5,481 bases of DNA, taken from positions 1 through 5,481 of the forward strand of contig DOBW01000177.1 in NCBI GenBank assembly GCA_003504035.1, given 5' to 3'. The notes under the pieces were generated by a model. That model was given only the letters and a program-made list of their open reading frames with translations. It had not been told where the DNA came from and searched no databases. Positions 1 to 5,481 of this stretch are shown one piece after another (within the stretch, counting starts at the first letter, position 1; each line of letters opens with the position of its first letter). Source of the stretch: Rhodospirillaceae bacterium. GTDB lineage: Bacteria > Pseudomonadota > Alphaproteobacteria > UBA9219. Both the position numbers and the translations under genes were made by a program.

Positions 1-735
1 ACCACAAATAAACAGAATATTGGTCGTATCAACTTGCAAAAACTCTTGTTGAGGATGCTTGCGCCCACCCTGCGGCGGAACAGCCGCCACGGTACCTTCC
101 ATAATTTTCAGCAAGGCTTGTTGAACGCCCTCACCCGAAACATCACGTGTAATGGAGGGATTATCAGATTTACGGCTAATCTTATCGATCTCATCAATAT
201 AAACAATGCCGCGCTGCGCGCGCTCAACATTATAGTCAGCCGCCTGAAGTAATTTTAAAATGATGTTTTCAACATCCTCACCAACATAACCCGCTTCGGT
301 CAATGTTGTGGCATCAGCCATCGTGAAAGGAACATCAATGATCCGCGCCAAAGTTTGCGCCAAAAGCGTTTTACCACAGCCCGTTGGACCAACGAGAAGA
401 ATATTGGATTTTGCTAACTCGACCTCGCCACCGCGTGCGCCATGAGCAAGACGCTTATAGTGATTGTGAACAGCAACGGAAAGAACACGTTTCGCCCGCG
501 CCTGTCCAATAACATAATCATCCAAGACAGCATTGATATCGCGCGGCACAGGAACACCATCACGCGATTTTACAAGCGTGGTCTTACTTTCCTCGCGAAT
601 AATATCGGTGCAAAGCTCCACGCATTCGTCACAGATAAAAACCGTCGGGCCCGCAATAAGCTTACGAACCTCATGTTGGCTTTTCCCGCAGAACGAGCAA
701 TACAACGTATTTTTCGTGTCGCTGCTTTTCGTCAT
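1..735 (-). CDS. clpX: ATP-dependent Clp protease ATP-binding subunit ClpX (N-terminal 245 residues, cut by window edge)
   Basis: ClpX is the AAA+ unfoldase that recognises tagged or misfolded cytoplasmic proteins, unfolds them with ATP and threads them into ClpP. Translating the minus strand from the ATG at 735 gives an open frame to the window edge. The N-terminal zinc-binding domain has Cys13, Cys16, Cys35 and Cys38. The AAA+ module follows with Walker A GPTGCGKT (116-123), the substrate-gripping pore loop GYVG (149-152), Walker B ending in IDEID (180-184), and the RKH pore loop (225-227), all close to their E. coli positions. The last part of the large AAA+ domain, including the ClpP-docking IGF loop, and the C-terminal small domain lie beyond the window. 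The start is supported by AGGGAGAGG six bases before the ATG. The gene follows clpP on the same strand after 132 bases, as expected for a clpPX operon. Identity is certain; only completeness is unknown. Confidence 0.98.
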   Translation of the reverse strand, partial: MTKSSDTKNTLYCSFCGKSQHEVRKLIAGPTVFICDECVELCTDIIREESKTTLVKSRDGVPVPRDINAVLDDYVIGQARAKRVLSVAVHNHYKRLAHGARGGEVELAKSNILLVGPTGCGKTLLAQTLARIIDVPFTMADATTLTEAGYVGEDVENIILKLLQAADYNVERAQRGIVYIDEIDKISRKSDNPSITRDVSGEGVQQALLKIMEGTVAAVPPQGGRKHPQQEFLQVDTTNILFICG

Positions 736-782
736 CAGACGCCTCTCCCTGAGATCTTAATCTTAAGAACACAATCTAAAGC

Positions 783-803
783 CTTTTCACACATATTGAA
801 AAG
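783..803. repeat. Perfect 7-bp inverted repeat in the clpP-clpX gap
   Basis: CTTTTCA and TGAAAAG are separated by 7 bases and lie 48 bases upstream of the clpX start codon. A second overlapping inverted pair, GAAAAG-AC-CTTTTC, covers 798-811. No protein is known from this sequence to bind here. It could be an operator, an mRNA hairpin in the clpP-clpX spacer, or chance in a pyrimidine-rich tract. There is no T-run after it that would make it an intrinsic terminator. The rest of the 132-base gap holds the clpX ribosome binding site and no ORF or clear promoter. Confidence 0.4.
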
Positions 804-867
804 ACCTTTTCCTAACCTAGCCCGTGGGTAGTTACTCGTTTATTAACCTCAAGAATGAGGCCTTTTC

Positions 868-1512
868 CTACTTTTTCTCGTCTTCAACCGGAGCAGGCCG
901 CGCATCAACAACCTCATCAACAAGGCCGAAATCCTTGGCTTCCTGCGCCGACATAAAGTTATCACGTTCCACAGCAAGGCTAATCTTTTCAATAGGCTGG
1001 CCAGTGTGTTTAACGTAAACTTCGTTCAAACGCTCACGCAATTTGATAATTTCACGGGCATGAATCTCGATATCCGTGGCCTGACCCTGCGCACCGCCTG
1101 AGGGCTGATGGATCATAATGCGGCTCTGCGGCAAGGAAAAACGCTTACCCTTTTCACCCGCAGCCAAAAGAAGCGACCCCATCGAACAAGCTTGGCCGAT
1201 GCACACAGTCGAAACAGGGCAACGGATATATTGCATCGTGTCATAAATCGCCATGCCAGAGGTCACAACACCTCCGGGAGAATTGATATAAAGAGAAACC
1301 TCCTTATCCGGATTTTCAGATTCAAGATACAGGAGCTGAGCACAAATAAGACTGGAAATATGGTCATCCACTGGCCCCATCAGGAAAATGATGCGCTCTT
1401 TCAAAAGGCGCGAATAAATATCGAACGACCTTTCCCCACGTGAGGTCTGTTCGATCACGATAGGAACAAGGCTGGAAAACGCGTCGAGAGAATGACAATC
1501 AGCACGGGTCAT
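868..1512 (-). CDS. clpP: ATP-dependent Clp protease proteolytic subunit ClpP
   Basis: ClpP is the serine peptidase that forms the double-heptamer degradation chamber capped by ClpX (or ClpA) in the cytoplasm. The 214-residue protein matches the family along its whole length. The catalytic triad is Ser110 (in GQACSMGS), His135 (in MIHQP) and Asp184 (in VERDNF), each one residue before its E. coli precursor counterpart (111, 136, 185). The oxyanion-side NSPGG is at 77-81. Alignment with E. coli ClpP suggests a propeptide of about 13 residues, with the mature chain starting near Ser14 before [17 protein letters not shown]. The start is supported by AGGGGA eight bases before the ATG. It lies 174 bases after the restriction gene and 132 bases before clpX, all on one strand. 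One small oddity: the residue before the nucleophile is Cys109, where Ala is common. The 3-prime tail is short and charged (VEDEKK). Confidence 0.98.
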   Translation of the reverse strand: MTRADCHSLDAFSSLVPIVIEQTSRGERSFDIYSRLLKERIIFLMGPVDDHISSLICAQLLYLESENPDKEVSLYINSPGGVVTSGMAIYDTMQYIRCPVSTVCIGQACSMGSLLLAAGEKGKRFSLPQSRIMIHQPSGGAQGQATDIEIHAREIIKLRERLNEVYVKHTGQPIEKISLAVERDNFMSAQEAKDFGLVDEVVDARPAPVEDEKK

Positions 1513-1630
1513 AAGGAATTTCCCCTAAAGAATAACCTGTTGAAAAAAATGGAATACACTTGAGCAGAACGCCCACGTGCCCCGACAAGAATCGAGCGCA
1601 AATCACCGCGAAAAGCAAACCACGCTAAGA

Positions 1631-1662
1631 GTAACATAGTGATTGTTTGGACCGGCTGCAAG
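1631..1662 (-). promoter_or_regulatory. Candidate clpP promoter (sigma70- or heat-shock-like)
   Basis: On the minus strand TTGCAG (1661-1656), a 17-base spacer and TATGTT (1638-1633) give a weak sigma70-like pair with 3/6 and 4/6 matches. The same stretch read as CTTG, 18 bases, ACTATGTTAC fits most positions of the alphaproteobacterial RpoH consensus as I recall it, CTTG-N17/18-CYTATNTNNG, with mismatches at the first and last positions. It starts 25 bases downstream of the restriction-gene stop codon and would leave a leader of about 115 bases before clpP. This position would let clpPX keep its own promoter despite the upstream R-M insertion. The call rests on motif matching alone. Confidence 0.4.
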
Positions 1663-1675
1663 AGGGTTAAGATGA

Positions 1676-1694
1676 ATGCAAACAGATTAAATCA
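1676..1694. repeat. Left copy of gapped direct repeat at the R-M cassette edge
   Basis: ATGCAA (1676-1681) and TAAATCA (1688-1694) are separated here by six bases. The same two blocks are contiguous at 3773-3785, on the other side of the R-M pair and in the same orientation. The second block overlaps the last codons and stop of the restriction gene. This could be a trace of the insertion, with the right copy being the simple form, or a chance match in A/T-rich DNA. Confidence 0.25.
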
Positions 1695-2703
1695 GCGCCC
1701 TTAATGTCTTCAAACTAAGGCTGCTTACAGGATACACTCCTTTTAGTTTATTTAAAAACCCCCTAGAATCATATATTTCGTCCGAAACAAAGAGTTTAGT
1801 CCCATTTTCAAGAATCGTTTTTGCCTTGGCTTCATTTAAATCCAAACCCAAGGTAATCTCAATCATGACATCTACATGTGTAGTAGCATTCGTTTTGATG
1901 AATTGTTTGTATCTTTCACGCAAGGTTCTCTTGGCACCAATCCCAAATGTATGTCCGTTAAGCTCAAAAAAGAAATCATATTCAGTGCTTACATCGTTCT
2001 CATCATGAATTTTTTTAATATCTCCTTTTGGAATCCCTATTTTTTCAAGCACACCCAAGATTCGATCTTCATAATTAACCCCCGAATCCGATATGATAGA
2101 CTGATTAATACTCTCAGAAAACATGAGCATGAAAATTTGATTTGGCTCCAACCCCTTCTTCTTAAGAACAACAGCCTCTCTTGATAGTCCTCTCAAAAAG
2201 AACTCTGCGCTCTCCGACATAAAATTAGATTCTCCTCCCTCAAGACGCGAGAAGAACAACAAAGACAACAGGGCTCCGTTCACCCGTGTTGAATATGGGA
2301 CATAAACTGACTTTTTATCATAAGCTAGAGAAAGAGGATCCAACTCCTTCATGGCCTCTCTATCGAGAACCTCTGTAATTTTTGCTTCCTTCAAAAGCAA
2401 GTCTTTTATGCAATACAATTTCAAACTAAAAAGAAGAAGATCAATATCATTTCTCGTCTCTATAACATCAATCACAAAAGCCGCTGCTTCTCTCTTGGGC
2501 GCTGAAACAATCTTTGAAATGTATTCATTCAGCCCATCAACAACATCTATAACCTTAGATTTAGAATCCAGATTAATTATTTCTAACAGACTCATAGCTT
2601 GGCGTTCAGTGAATTTAGATTTTACTAGATTTTTTAGTAAGAAATAGAATTTTAGATTTAAATCAAATTTATTTTTTTCAATTTTAAGCTTCTTGCTTTT
2701 CAT
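1687..2703 (-). CDS. Probable type II restriction endonuclease, PD-(D/E)XK type, partner of the adjacent methyltransferase
   Basis: This 338-residue protein probably cuts DNA at the site that the neighbouring methyltransferase protects. The function is inferred from two things. It overlaps a C5-cytosine methyltransferase gene by 20 bases, and it has a PD-(D/E)XK-like core: EYDFFFEL (241-248, with Asp243), a short hairpin, then GIGAKRTLRERYKQ (254-267, with Lys258). The AKRTLRERYKQ run resembles the K-T-x-x-x-R-W-R-Q segment I recall from EcoRII-like enzymes. In place of the usual acidic residue two before the lysine there is Gly256, so the second acid may come from Glu247 or Glu263. The first 240 residues are mainly helical-looking with no motif I recognise and may bind DNA. 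There is no signal peptide or membrane segment. The start at 2703 is supported by AGGGA eight bases upstream. The gene is A/T-rich (17 G+C in the 60-base line at 2401). Cleavage specificity cannot be read from the sequence. Confidence 0.8.
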   Translation of the reverse strand: MKSKKLKIEKNKFDLNLKFYFLLKNLVKSKFTERQAMSLLEIINLDSKSKVIDVVDGLNEYISKIVSAPKREAAAFVIDVIETRNDIDLLLFSLKLYCIKDLLLKEAKITEVLDREAMKELDPLSLAYDKKSVYVPYSTRVNGALLSLLFFSRLEGGESNFMSESAEFFLRGLSREAVVLKKKGLEPNQIFMLMFSESINQSIISDSGVNYEDRILGVLEKIGIPKGDIKKIHDENDVSTEYDFFFELNGHTFGIGAKRTLRERYKQFIKTNATTHVDVMIEITLGLDLNEAKAKTILENGTKLFVSDEIYDSRGFLNKLKGVYPVSSLSLKTLRALI

Positions 2704-3751
2704 TTTGTGAATCCCTATTCAACGCATCAGAAATTTCCTCAGCAATCGCCTTAATAACAGGCACAGAAACGCTATTTCCAAACTGTTTATAGGCCTGAAC
2801 ATCACTCACAGGAATAACAAAAGAATCAGGAAAACCCTGCAATCTTGCTGCCTCCTTAGGAGTGACCTTTCTTGGGTTTTTATTTTTTTGCCTAATCAAA
2901 ATCTCTGAGCCGTCTTTATAATATCGAGCAGAAATCGTGCTGGTATATTTTGATTTGGCATCAAAAATTGAATAGCCAAAGCCATTCCCCTTCTCCTGAT
3001 GCTCTTTCTTTCGTCTTTGATGCCCCTGCCACAAACGATCTGATATAGTATATTTTTTATCAACCACCTTATCCAGCACGTCTCCAACGCACGCAGTCGC
3101 ATTATTAGGAACAGGAAAATCAAATACAATTTTATTTTTAAATGCAACGATATATATCCTTTCCCTGTTCTGTGGGAGACCAAAATCTCGAGCATTTAAA
3201 ACCTGCGTATAAACCGTATATCCAAGAGAAATGAGAGTCTCTTTTACGACTCTAAAAGTGTTTCCCTTGTTGTGCCCCCTAAAACCCTTCACATTTTCTA
3301 AAAACAATACACTTGGTTTGTGAAAATCAACTATCCTGCATATATCATAAAAAAGGGTTCCCCGAGCATCCTCAAAACCTTTTTTTAATCCTGCATGAGA
3401 AAATGGTTGGCAAGGAAACCCTGCAAGGAGAATATCAAATGCAGGAATATCTCTTTCCTGTATCTTTGTAATGTCTCCGTGCGGCTGTTCTCCAAAATTA
3501 GCCTGATATGTAATCTTAGAATATTTATCCCATTCAGATGAAAAAACACATTGGGCCCCAAGCTCATCAAACGGTATCCTTATGCCGCCAATTCCGGCAA
3601 AGAGATCGATGAATTTATATCCTTTTAAAGGATTTAATCTTTTCAAAATGCCTTTATTTTGGCCACGAAACAAATCCCTCTGCAAAGGCAATGCCGAAGA
3701 AACAGAGATTTCTTCCTTCATCCTTTCAGCTGAATTTATAATTTTCTTCAT
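2684..3751 (-). CDS. DNA (cytosine-5-)-methyltransferase of a type II restriction-modification system
   Basis: The enzyme transfers a methyl group from S-adenosylmethionine to carbon 5 of a cytosine in its recognition site, protecting host DNA from the partner nuclease. The conserved m5C motifs occur in order: I FIDLFAGIGG (47-56, SAM binding), the acidic residue of motif II at Glu73, III near GDI (92-94), IV GFPCQPFS (111-118) with catalytic Cys114, VI ENV (152-154), VIII QNRER (194-198), IX RLQGFPDSF (303-311) and X YKQFGNSVSVPVI (321-333). The target-recognition region lies at about 210-295 and includes GNGFGYSIF and TISARYYKDGSEILI; I cannot assign a sequence specificity from it. Its 355 residues suit a single-domain enzyme (M.HpaII is of similar size). 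It starts 82 bases after tig on the same strand and overlaps the nuclease gene by 20 bases. The ATG at 3751 has no clear ribosome binding site; Met11 is an alternative start, also with poor spacing. A/T-rich compared with tig. All catalytic motifs are intact. Confidence 0.97.
   Translation of the reverse strand: MKKIINSAERMKEEISVSSALPLQRDLFRGQNKGILKRLNPLKGYKFIDLFAGIGGIRIPFDELGAQCVFSSEWDKYSKITYQANFGEQPHGDITKIQERDIPAFDILLAGFPCQPFSHAGLKKGFEDARGTLFYDICRIVDFHKPSVLFLENVKGFRGHNKGNTFRVVKETLISLGYTVYTQVLNARDFGLPQNRERIYIVAFKNKIVFDFPVPNNATACVGDVLDKVVDKKYTISDRLWQGHQRRKKEHQEKGNGFGYSIFDAKSKYTSTISARYYKDGSEILIRQKNKNPRKVTPKEAARLQGFPDSFVIPVSDVQAYKQFGNSVSVPVIKAIAEEISDALNRDSQNEKQEA
2712..2716 (-). promoter_or_regulatory. 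Ribosome binding site of the restriction gene, inside the end of the methyltransferase gene
   Basis: AGGGA on the minus strand lies eight bases before the ATG at 2703 and within the last codons of the methyltransferase reading frame. It fixes the restriction-gene start and implies that the nuclease is translated from the same mRNA, probably coupled to methyltransferase translation. Confidence 0.7.
3619..3633. repeat. 15-base dyad within the methyltransferase gene
   Basis: ATCCTTT-T-AAAGGAT is a perfect 7-bp dyad around one central base, about 120 bases inside the methyltransferase reading frame at codons 40-45 (NPLKGY). Some type II methyltransferases control their own genes by binding DNA, but nothing else here supports an operator. 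It may be a coding coincidence. Confidence 0.25.
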
Positions 3752-3772
3752 AAATTAAGGATCGCAAAAATT

Positions 3773-3785
3773 ATGCAATAAATCA
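3773..3785. repeat. Right copy of gapped direct repeat at the R-M cassette edge
   Basis: ATGCAATAAATCA lies between tig and the methyltransferase. It equals the two blocks at 1676-1681 and 1688-1694 joined without the six-base gap. If the cassette had inserted by illegitimate recombination at short homology, this is the sort of trace expected, but the match is short. Confidence 0.25.
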
Positions 3786-3833
3786 ACTGCCCTTCCCTAC
3801 ATAAGGAAAATACTGACACACTCAGCTTCTTAC

Positions 3834-5162
3834 CTACCCCATCTCTTCCGGCAATTTGAGAAGATCGTCAGCGTTGATCTTCTTTTCAGCCACTTCTGCC
3901 TTGGAAAGAATGAGATCGACGACCTTTTCTTCCAAAATTGGCGCACGCAAACGTGTCACCGCCTCTTTTGTTTTGGTGAAATATTCCAAAACGGCTTGCT
4001 CCTGTCCCGGATAGCGGCGTGCTTCAGCCATCATGGCTGCGCGCAGTTCTTCCTGTGTGACTTCTGTCTTGTTTTCCTCGGCAACATGGGCAAGCAGCAA
4101 ACCAAGACGAACGCGCCGCGCCGCAATGGTACGATAATCCGCCTTCAAAACGTCTTCGCTTTTCTTGGCCTCAGCCTCACCGAGGCGCCCTTCGGCCTTG
4201 TCTTTTTGAACTTGTTGCCAAATCGCATCGAATTCTTGCTCAATCATAGATTCAGGAAGTTTAAAGTCATGCTTTTCAGCCAAAACATCCATAAGGTCTC
4301 GCTTTAAAACAGTGCGCGAAATTTGATTGTAATTCCCCAAAATATCGTCACGAACACGCTCACGAAGCTTTTCAAGGGAAGGAAAGCCGATTTCTTTGGC
4401 GAGAGCATCATCCATCTTGAACTCCCCATGTGCACGAATCTCTTTAAGCTCTACGGCAAAGACAGCCTCTTTACCGGTAAGTTGCGCAGCATGATAATTT
4501 TCAGGGAATGTGACGGTGATGTCTTTCTTGTCGCCAACGCTCATGCCTTCCATTTGCTCTTCAAACGTATCGATCAAGGAGTGCGAGCCTAGCTCGACCT
4601 CGTGATTATCGGCTTTCATGCCTTCTTGAGGCTTGCCATCAACACTCCCGTCAAAATCAATGATAACGACATCACCTTTTACAGCGGCGCGTTTTTCGGA
4701 AATAGCTTCCGGCTTTTTCATGGATTTGGCTATACGCTCGATAGCTTCACCAATTGTTTTATCATCAACTTCTGCGACGTGCTTTTCAAAACTCAGCTTG
4801 GAAAAATCCATCGCTGTAATTTCAGGCAGGACCTCAACTTCTAATTTAAAGGAGACTCCATCACCCTCACCCGCAGAAACAAGATCAACCTTCGGGCGCA
4901 CAGCCGGACGAAGATTATTGTCTTTCAGCGCATTTTGAGATCCCTCATTGACAAGGCGATCTAAAACTTCGCTCTCGACCTCGCTGCCAAAACGCTGACG
5001 AATAATGGTCAGAGGCGCTTTGCCAGGACGAAAACCTTGAATCTTGGCCGTCTTTGCAATTTCTTCGAAGCGCTTTCCTTGTGCGGCTTCGACGTCTTCT
5101 TGCGAAACGGTAATTGTATAAACGCGTTTTAATTCTTTGTTCAATTCTTCGCGAACCTGCAT
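3834..5162 (-). CDS. tig: Trigger factor (ribosome-associated chaperone and peptidyl-prolyl isomerase)
   Basis: Trigger factor docks beside the ribosomal exit tunnel and shields and folds nascent chains; it also has proline isomerase activity. The 442 residues (E. coli has 432) show the three expected parts. The N-terminal ribosome-binding domain carries the signature GFRPGKAP at 43-50, at the same positions as in E. coli. An FKBP-like isomerase domain runs from about 160 to 245, beginning KGDVVIIDFDG and ending VFAVELKEIR. The helical C-terminal chaperone domain runs from about 250 and ends in the acidic region near DDLLKLPEEMG. The ATG at 5162 is preceded by AGAGGA with four to five bases of spacing. 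It is the first gene of the run tig, R-M pair, clpP, clpX. No strong terminator follows its stop, so read-through into the methyltransferase gene is possible. The gene looks complete and normal. Confidence 0.98.
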   Translation of the reverse strand: MQVREELNKELKRVYTITVSQEDVEAAQGKRFEEIAKTAKIQGFRPGKAPLTIIRQRFGSEVESEVLDRLVNEGSQNALKDNNLRPAVRPKVDLVSAGEGDGVSFKLEVEVLPEITAMDFSKLSFEKHVAEVDDKTIGEAIERIAKSMKKPEAISEKRAAVKGDVVIIDFDGSVDGKPQEGMKADNHEVELGSHSLIDTFEEQMEGMSVGDKKDITVTFPENYHAAQLTGKEAVFAVELKEIRAHGEFKMDDALAKEIGFPSLEKLRERVRDDILGNYNQISRTVLKRDLMDVLAEKHDFKLPESMIEQEFDAIWQQVQKDKAEGRLGEAEAKKSEDVLKADYRTIAARRVRLGLLLAHVAEENKTEVTQEELRAAMMAEARRYPGQEQAVLEYFTKTKEAVTRLRAPILEEKVVDLILSKAEVAEKKINADDLLKLPEEMG

Positions 5163-5210
5163 TTCGTCCTCTTTTTGTCATTTCATCAGCGAGCCGTCTC
5201 ACTTCATTGC

Positions 5211-5338
5211 AAAAGGCCCAAAAATCCCCGCACCCAAAGAAAGAAAAACTAACTCTTGAGGTGAGCGAAAAGGCTTAGCACGCTGTACGAATAAGGTGCA
5301 ATCCTTAATAATCGCCAAGAGAATCACAAGGGCCTTTT
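5211..5338. repeat. 9-bp inverted repeat, AAAAGGCCC (5211-5219) and GGGCCTTTT (5330-5338)
   Basis: The two arms are perfect complements 110 bases apart in the tig leader. In the tig mRNA they could form a long-range stem enclosing most of the leader. The core octamer GGCCTTTT also occurs at 5382-5389 and at 859-866, so the arms may instead be copies of one short motif. No known RNA family is recognised. Confidence 0.35.
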
Positions 5339-5354
5339 ATCTCGTTGAATCTTG

Positions 5355-5390
5355 AAAAAAGCGCCCAACTTATTAAAATTTGGCCTTTTT
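5355..5390. terminator. Possible bidirectional intrinsic terminator upstream of tig
   Basis: On the plus strand a run of six A is followed by GCGCCCAA, an A/T-rich loop, TTTGGCC and five T. Read on the minus strand it gives a GC-containing stem ending in GCGC and six T. The stem needs one or two bulged bases to close, so its strength is doubtful. The position fits the end of a transcript entering from beyond the right edge, before tig starts. Confidence 0.35.
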
Positions 5391-5418
5391 ACAAGAATCT
5401 CCTACACTGCATCGACGT

Positions 5419-5437
5419 TTCCGACTTCGAGTCGGAA
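5419..5437. repeat. 19-base perfect dyad upstream of tig
   Basis: TTCCGACT and AGTCGGAA are perfect 8-bp complements around TCG. It is flanked on the right by the A/T-rich palindromic stretch TAATATTAATA. No T-run follows on either strand, so a classical intrinsic terminator is unlikely. It could be an operator, the stem of a transcript end, or part of a non-coding RNA. It is not a tRNA T-arm, because the stem does not close around the seven-base TTCGAGT loop. Confidence 0.5.
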
Positions 5438-5481
5438 TAATATTAATAGTCAAACCATTTTGTTTCCACACAAGACATGAG

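Larger units (their letters stand above)
1687..3751 (-). other. Two-gene restriction-modification cassette inserted between tig and clpP
   Basis: The methyltransferase and nuclease genes form a compact unit, methyltransferase first, with a 20-base overlap. Sampled lines inside it have 28% (line 2401) and 32% (line 3121) G+C, against 48-60% in sampled lines of tig and clpP. The flanking genes are normally adjacent, so this unit is best read as an insertion. No transposase, integrase, control protein or convincing terminal inverted repeat is visible. The exact borders are unknown: they lie in 3752-3833 on one side and around 1662-1690 on the other. Confidence 0.8.
5163..5481 (-). other. Non-coding leader upstream of tig
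   Basis: About 320 bases without a credible gene. I see no tRNA or recognisable riboswitch. It holds three structures listed separately: a 9-bp long-range inverted repeat, a terminator-like A-stem-T element, and a 19-base dyad. The tig ribosome binding site is at its left end. No promoter pair close to consensus could be settled by eye, so the tig transcription start is not located. Whatever gene lies upstream is outside the window. Confidence 0.6.

Noticed and set aside
442..831. Plus-strand open frame opposite clpX
   Set aside because: It is antisense to the strongly conserved clpX frame, has no homology I recognise, and is explained by codon bias of the gene on the other strand. The same holds for the other plus-strand frames opposite clpP, tig and the R-M genes.
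847..860. Hairpin CCTCA-AGAA-TGAGG just after the clpP stop, as a possible terminator or attenuator
   Set aside because: The stem is only 5 bp and the minus-strand sequence after it (TTAATAAACG) is not a T-run. clpP and clpX are normally co-transcribed.
3719..3721. Met11 as the methyltransferase start
   Set aside because: The AAAGG before it touches the ATG, leaving no proper spacing. The longer start at 3751 is kept, though neither has a good ribosome binding site.
3770..3778. CATAAT (minus strand) upstream of the methyltransferase as a -10 box
   Set aside because: No acceptable -35 element lies at 16-18 bases and the TG of an extended -10 is not correctly spaced. The box also overlaps the direct-repeat match.
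3791..3806. CCTT/AAGG stem after tig as a terminator
   Set aside because: Only four base pairs around an eight-base loop and no following T-run in the direction of tig transcription.
4945..5202. Minus-strand 85-codon frame overlapping the start of tig
   Set aside because: It is a shifted reading of the tig coding sequence, rich in Arg/Ser, with no family resemblance.
5282..5330. TTGGCG/TTATTC-type pair in the tig leader as the tig promoter
   Set aside because: Element scores are low and the spacer is 18-19 bases. Several equally poor pairs exist in the same leader, so no choice is justified.
5421..5437. TTCGAGT within the dyad as a tRNA T-loop
   Set aside because: The flanking bases do not pair around a seven-base loop, and no acceptor, D or anticodon arm can be laid out nearby.

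Overview
The window suggests an alphaproteobacterium. The ClpX, ClpP and trigger-factor sequences look alphaproteobacterial, and tig, clpP, clpX in this order is a conserved bacterial gene neighbourhood. I cannot place it at genus level. Hand counts of single 60-base lines give about 48-60% G+C in the tig and clpP lines sampled (4141, 4381, 4861, 1081).

Every gene is on the minus strand, so transcription runs from right to left. The order is: a roughly 320-base non-coding leader (5163-5481); tig, trigger factor (3834-5162); a C5-cytosine DNA methyltransferase (2684-3751); a gene overlapping it by 20 bases that is most likely its type II restriction endonuclease (1687-2703); a 174-base gap with a candidate promoter; clpP (868-1512); a 132-base gap; and the first 245 codons of clpX, cut by the left window edge (1-735).

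The striking point is that a complete, apparently intact restriction-modification (R-M) pair sits between tig and clpP, which are normally neighbours. The two R-M genes are much poorer in G+C (about 28-32% in sampled lines) than the genes on either side, which points to horizontal acquisition. No transposase, integrase or control-protein gene comes with them. The two ends share a gapped 13-base match (ATGCAA plus TAAATCA) that could be a trace of the insertion, but this is weak evidence.

How the genes work together: trigger factor meets nascent chains at the ribosome exit tunnel, and ClpXP unfolds and degrades proteins. These are the housekeeping protein-quality functions of the locus. The methyltransferase would mark host DNA at some recognition site and the endonuclease would cut unmarked DNA. 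The cassette points the same way as the host genes, has no clear terminator, and lies upstream of a candidate clpP promoter, so clpPX expression was probably kept after the insertion. Non-coding stretches also hold several inverted repeats and a recurring GGCCTTTT octamer of unknown meaning.
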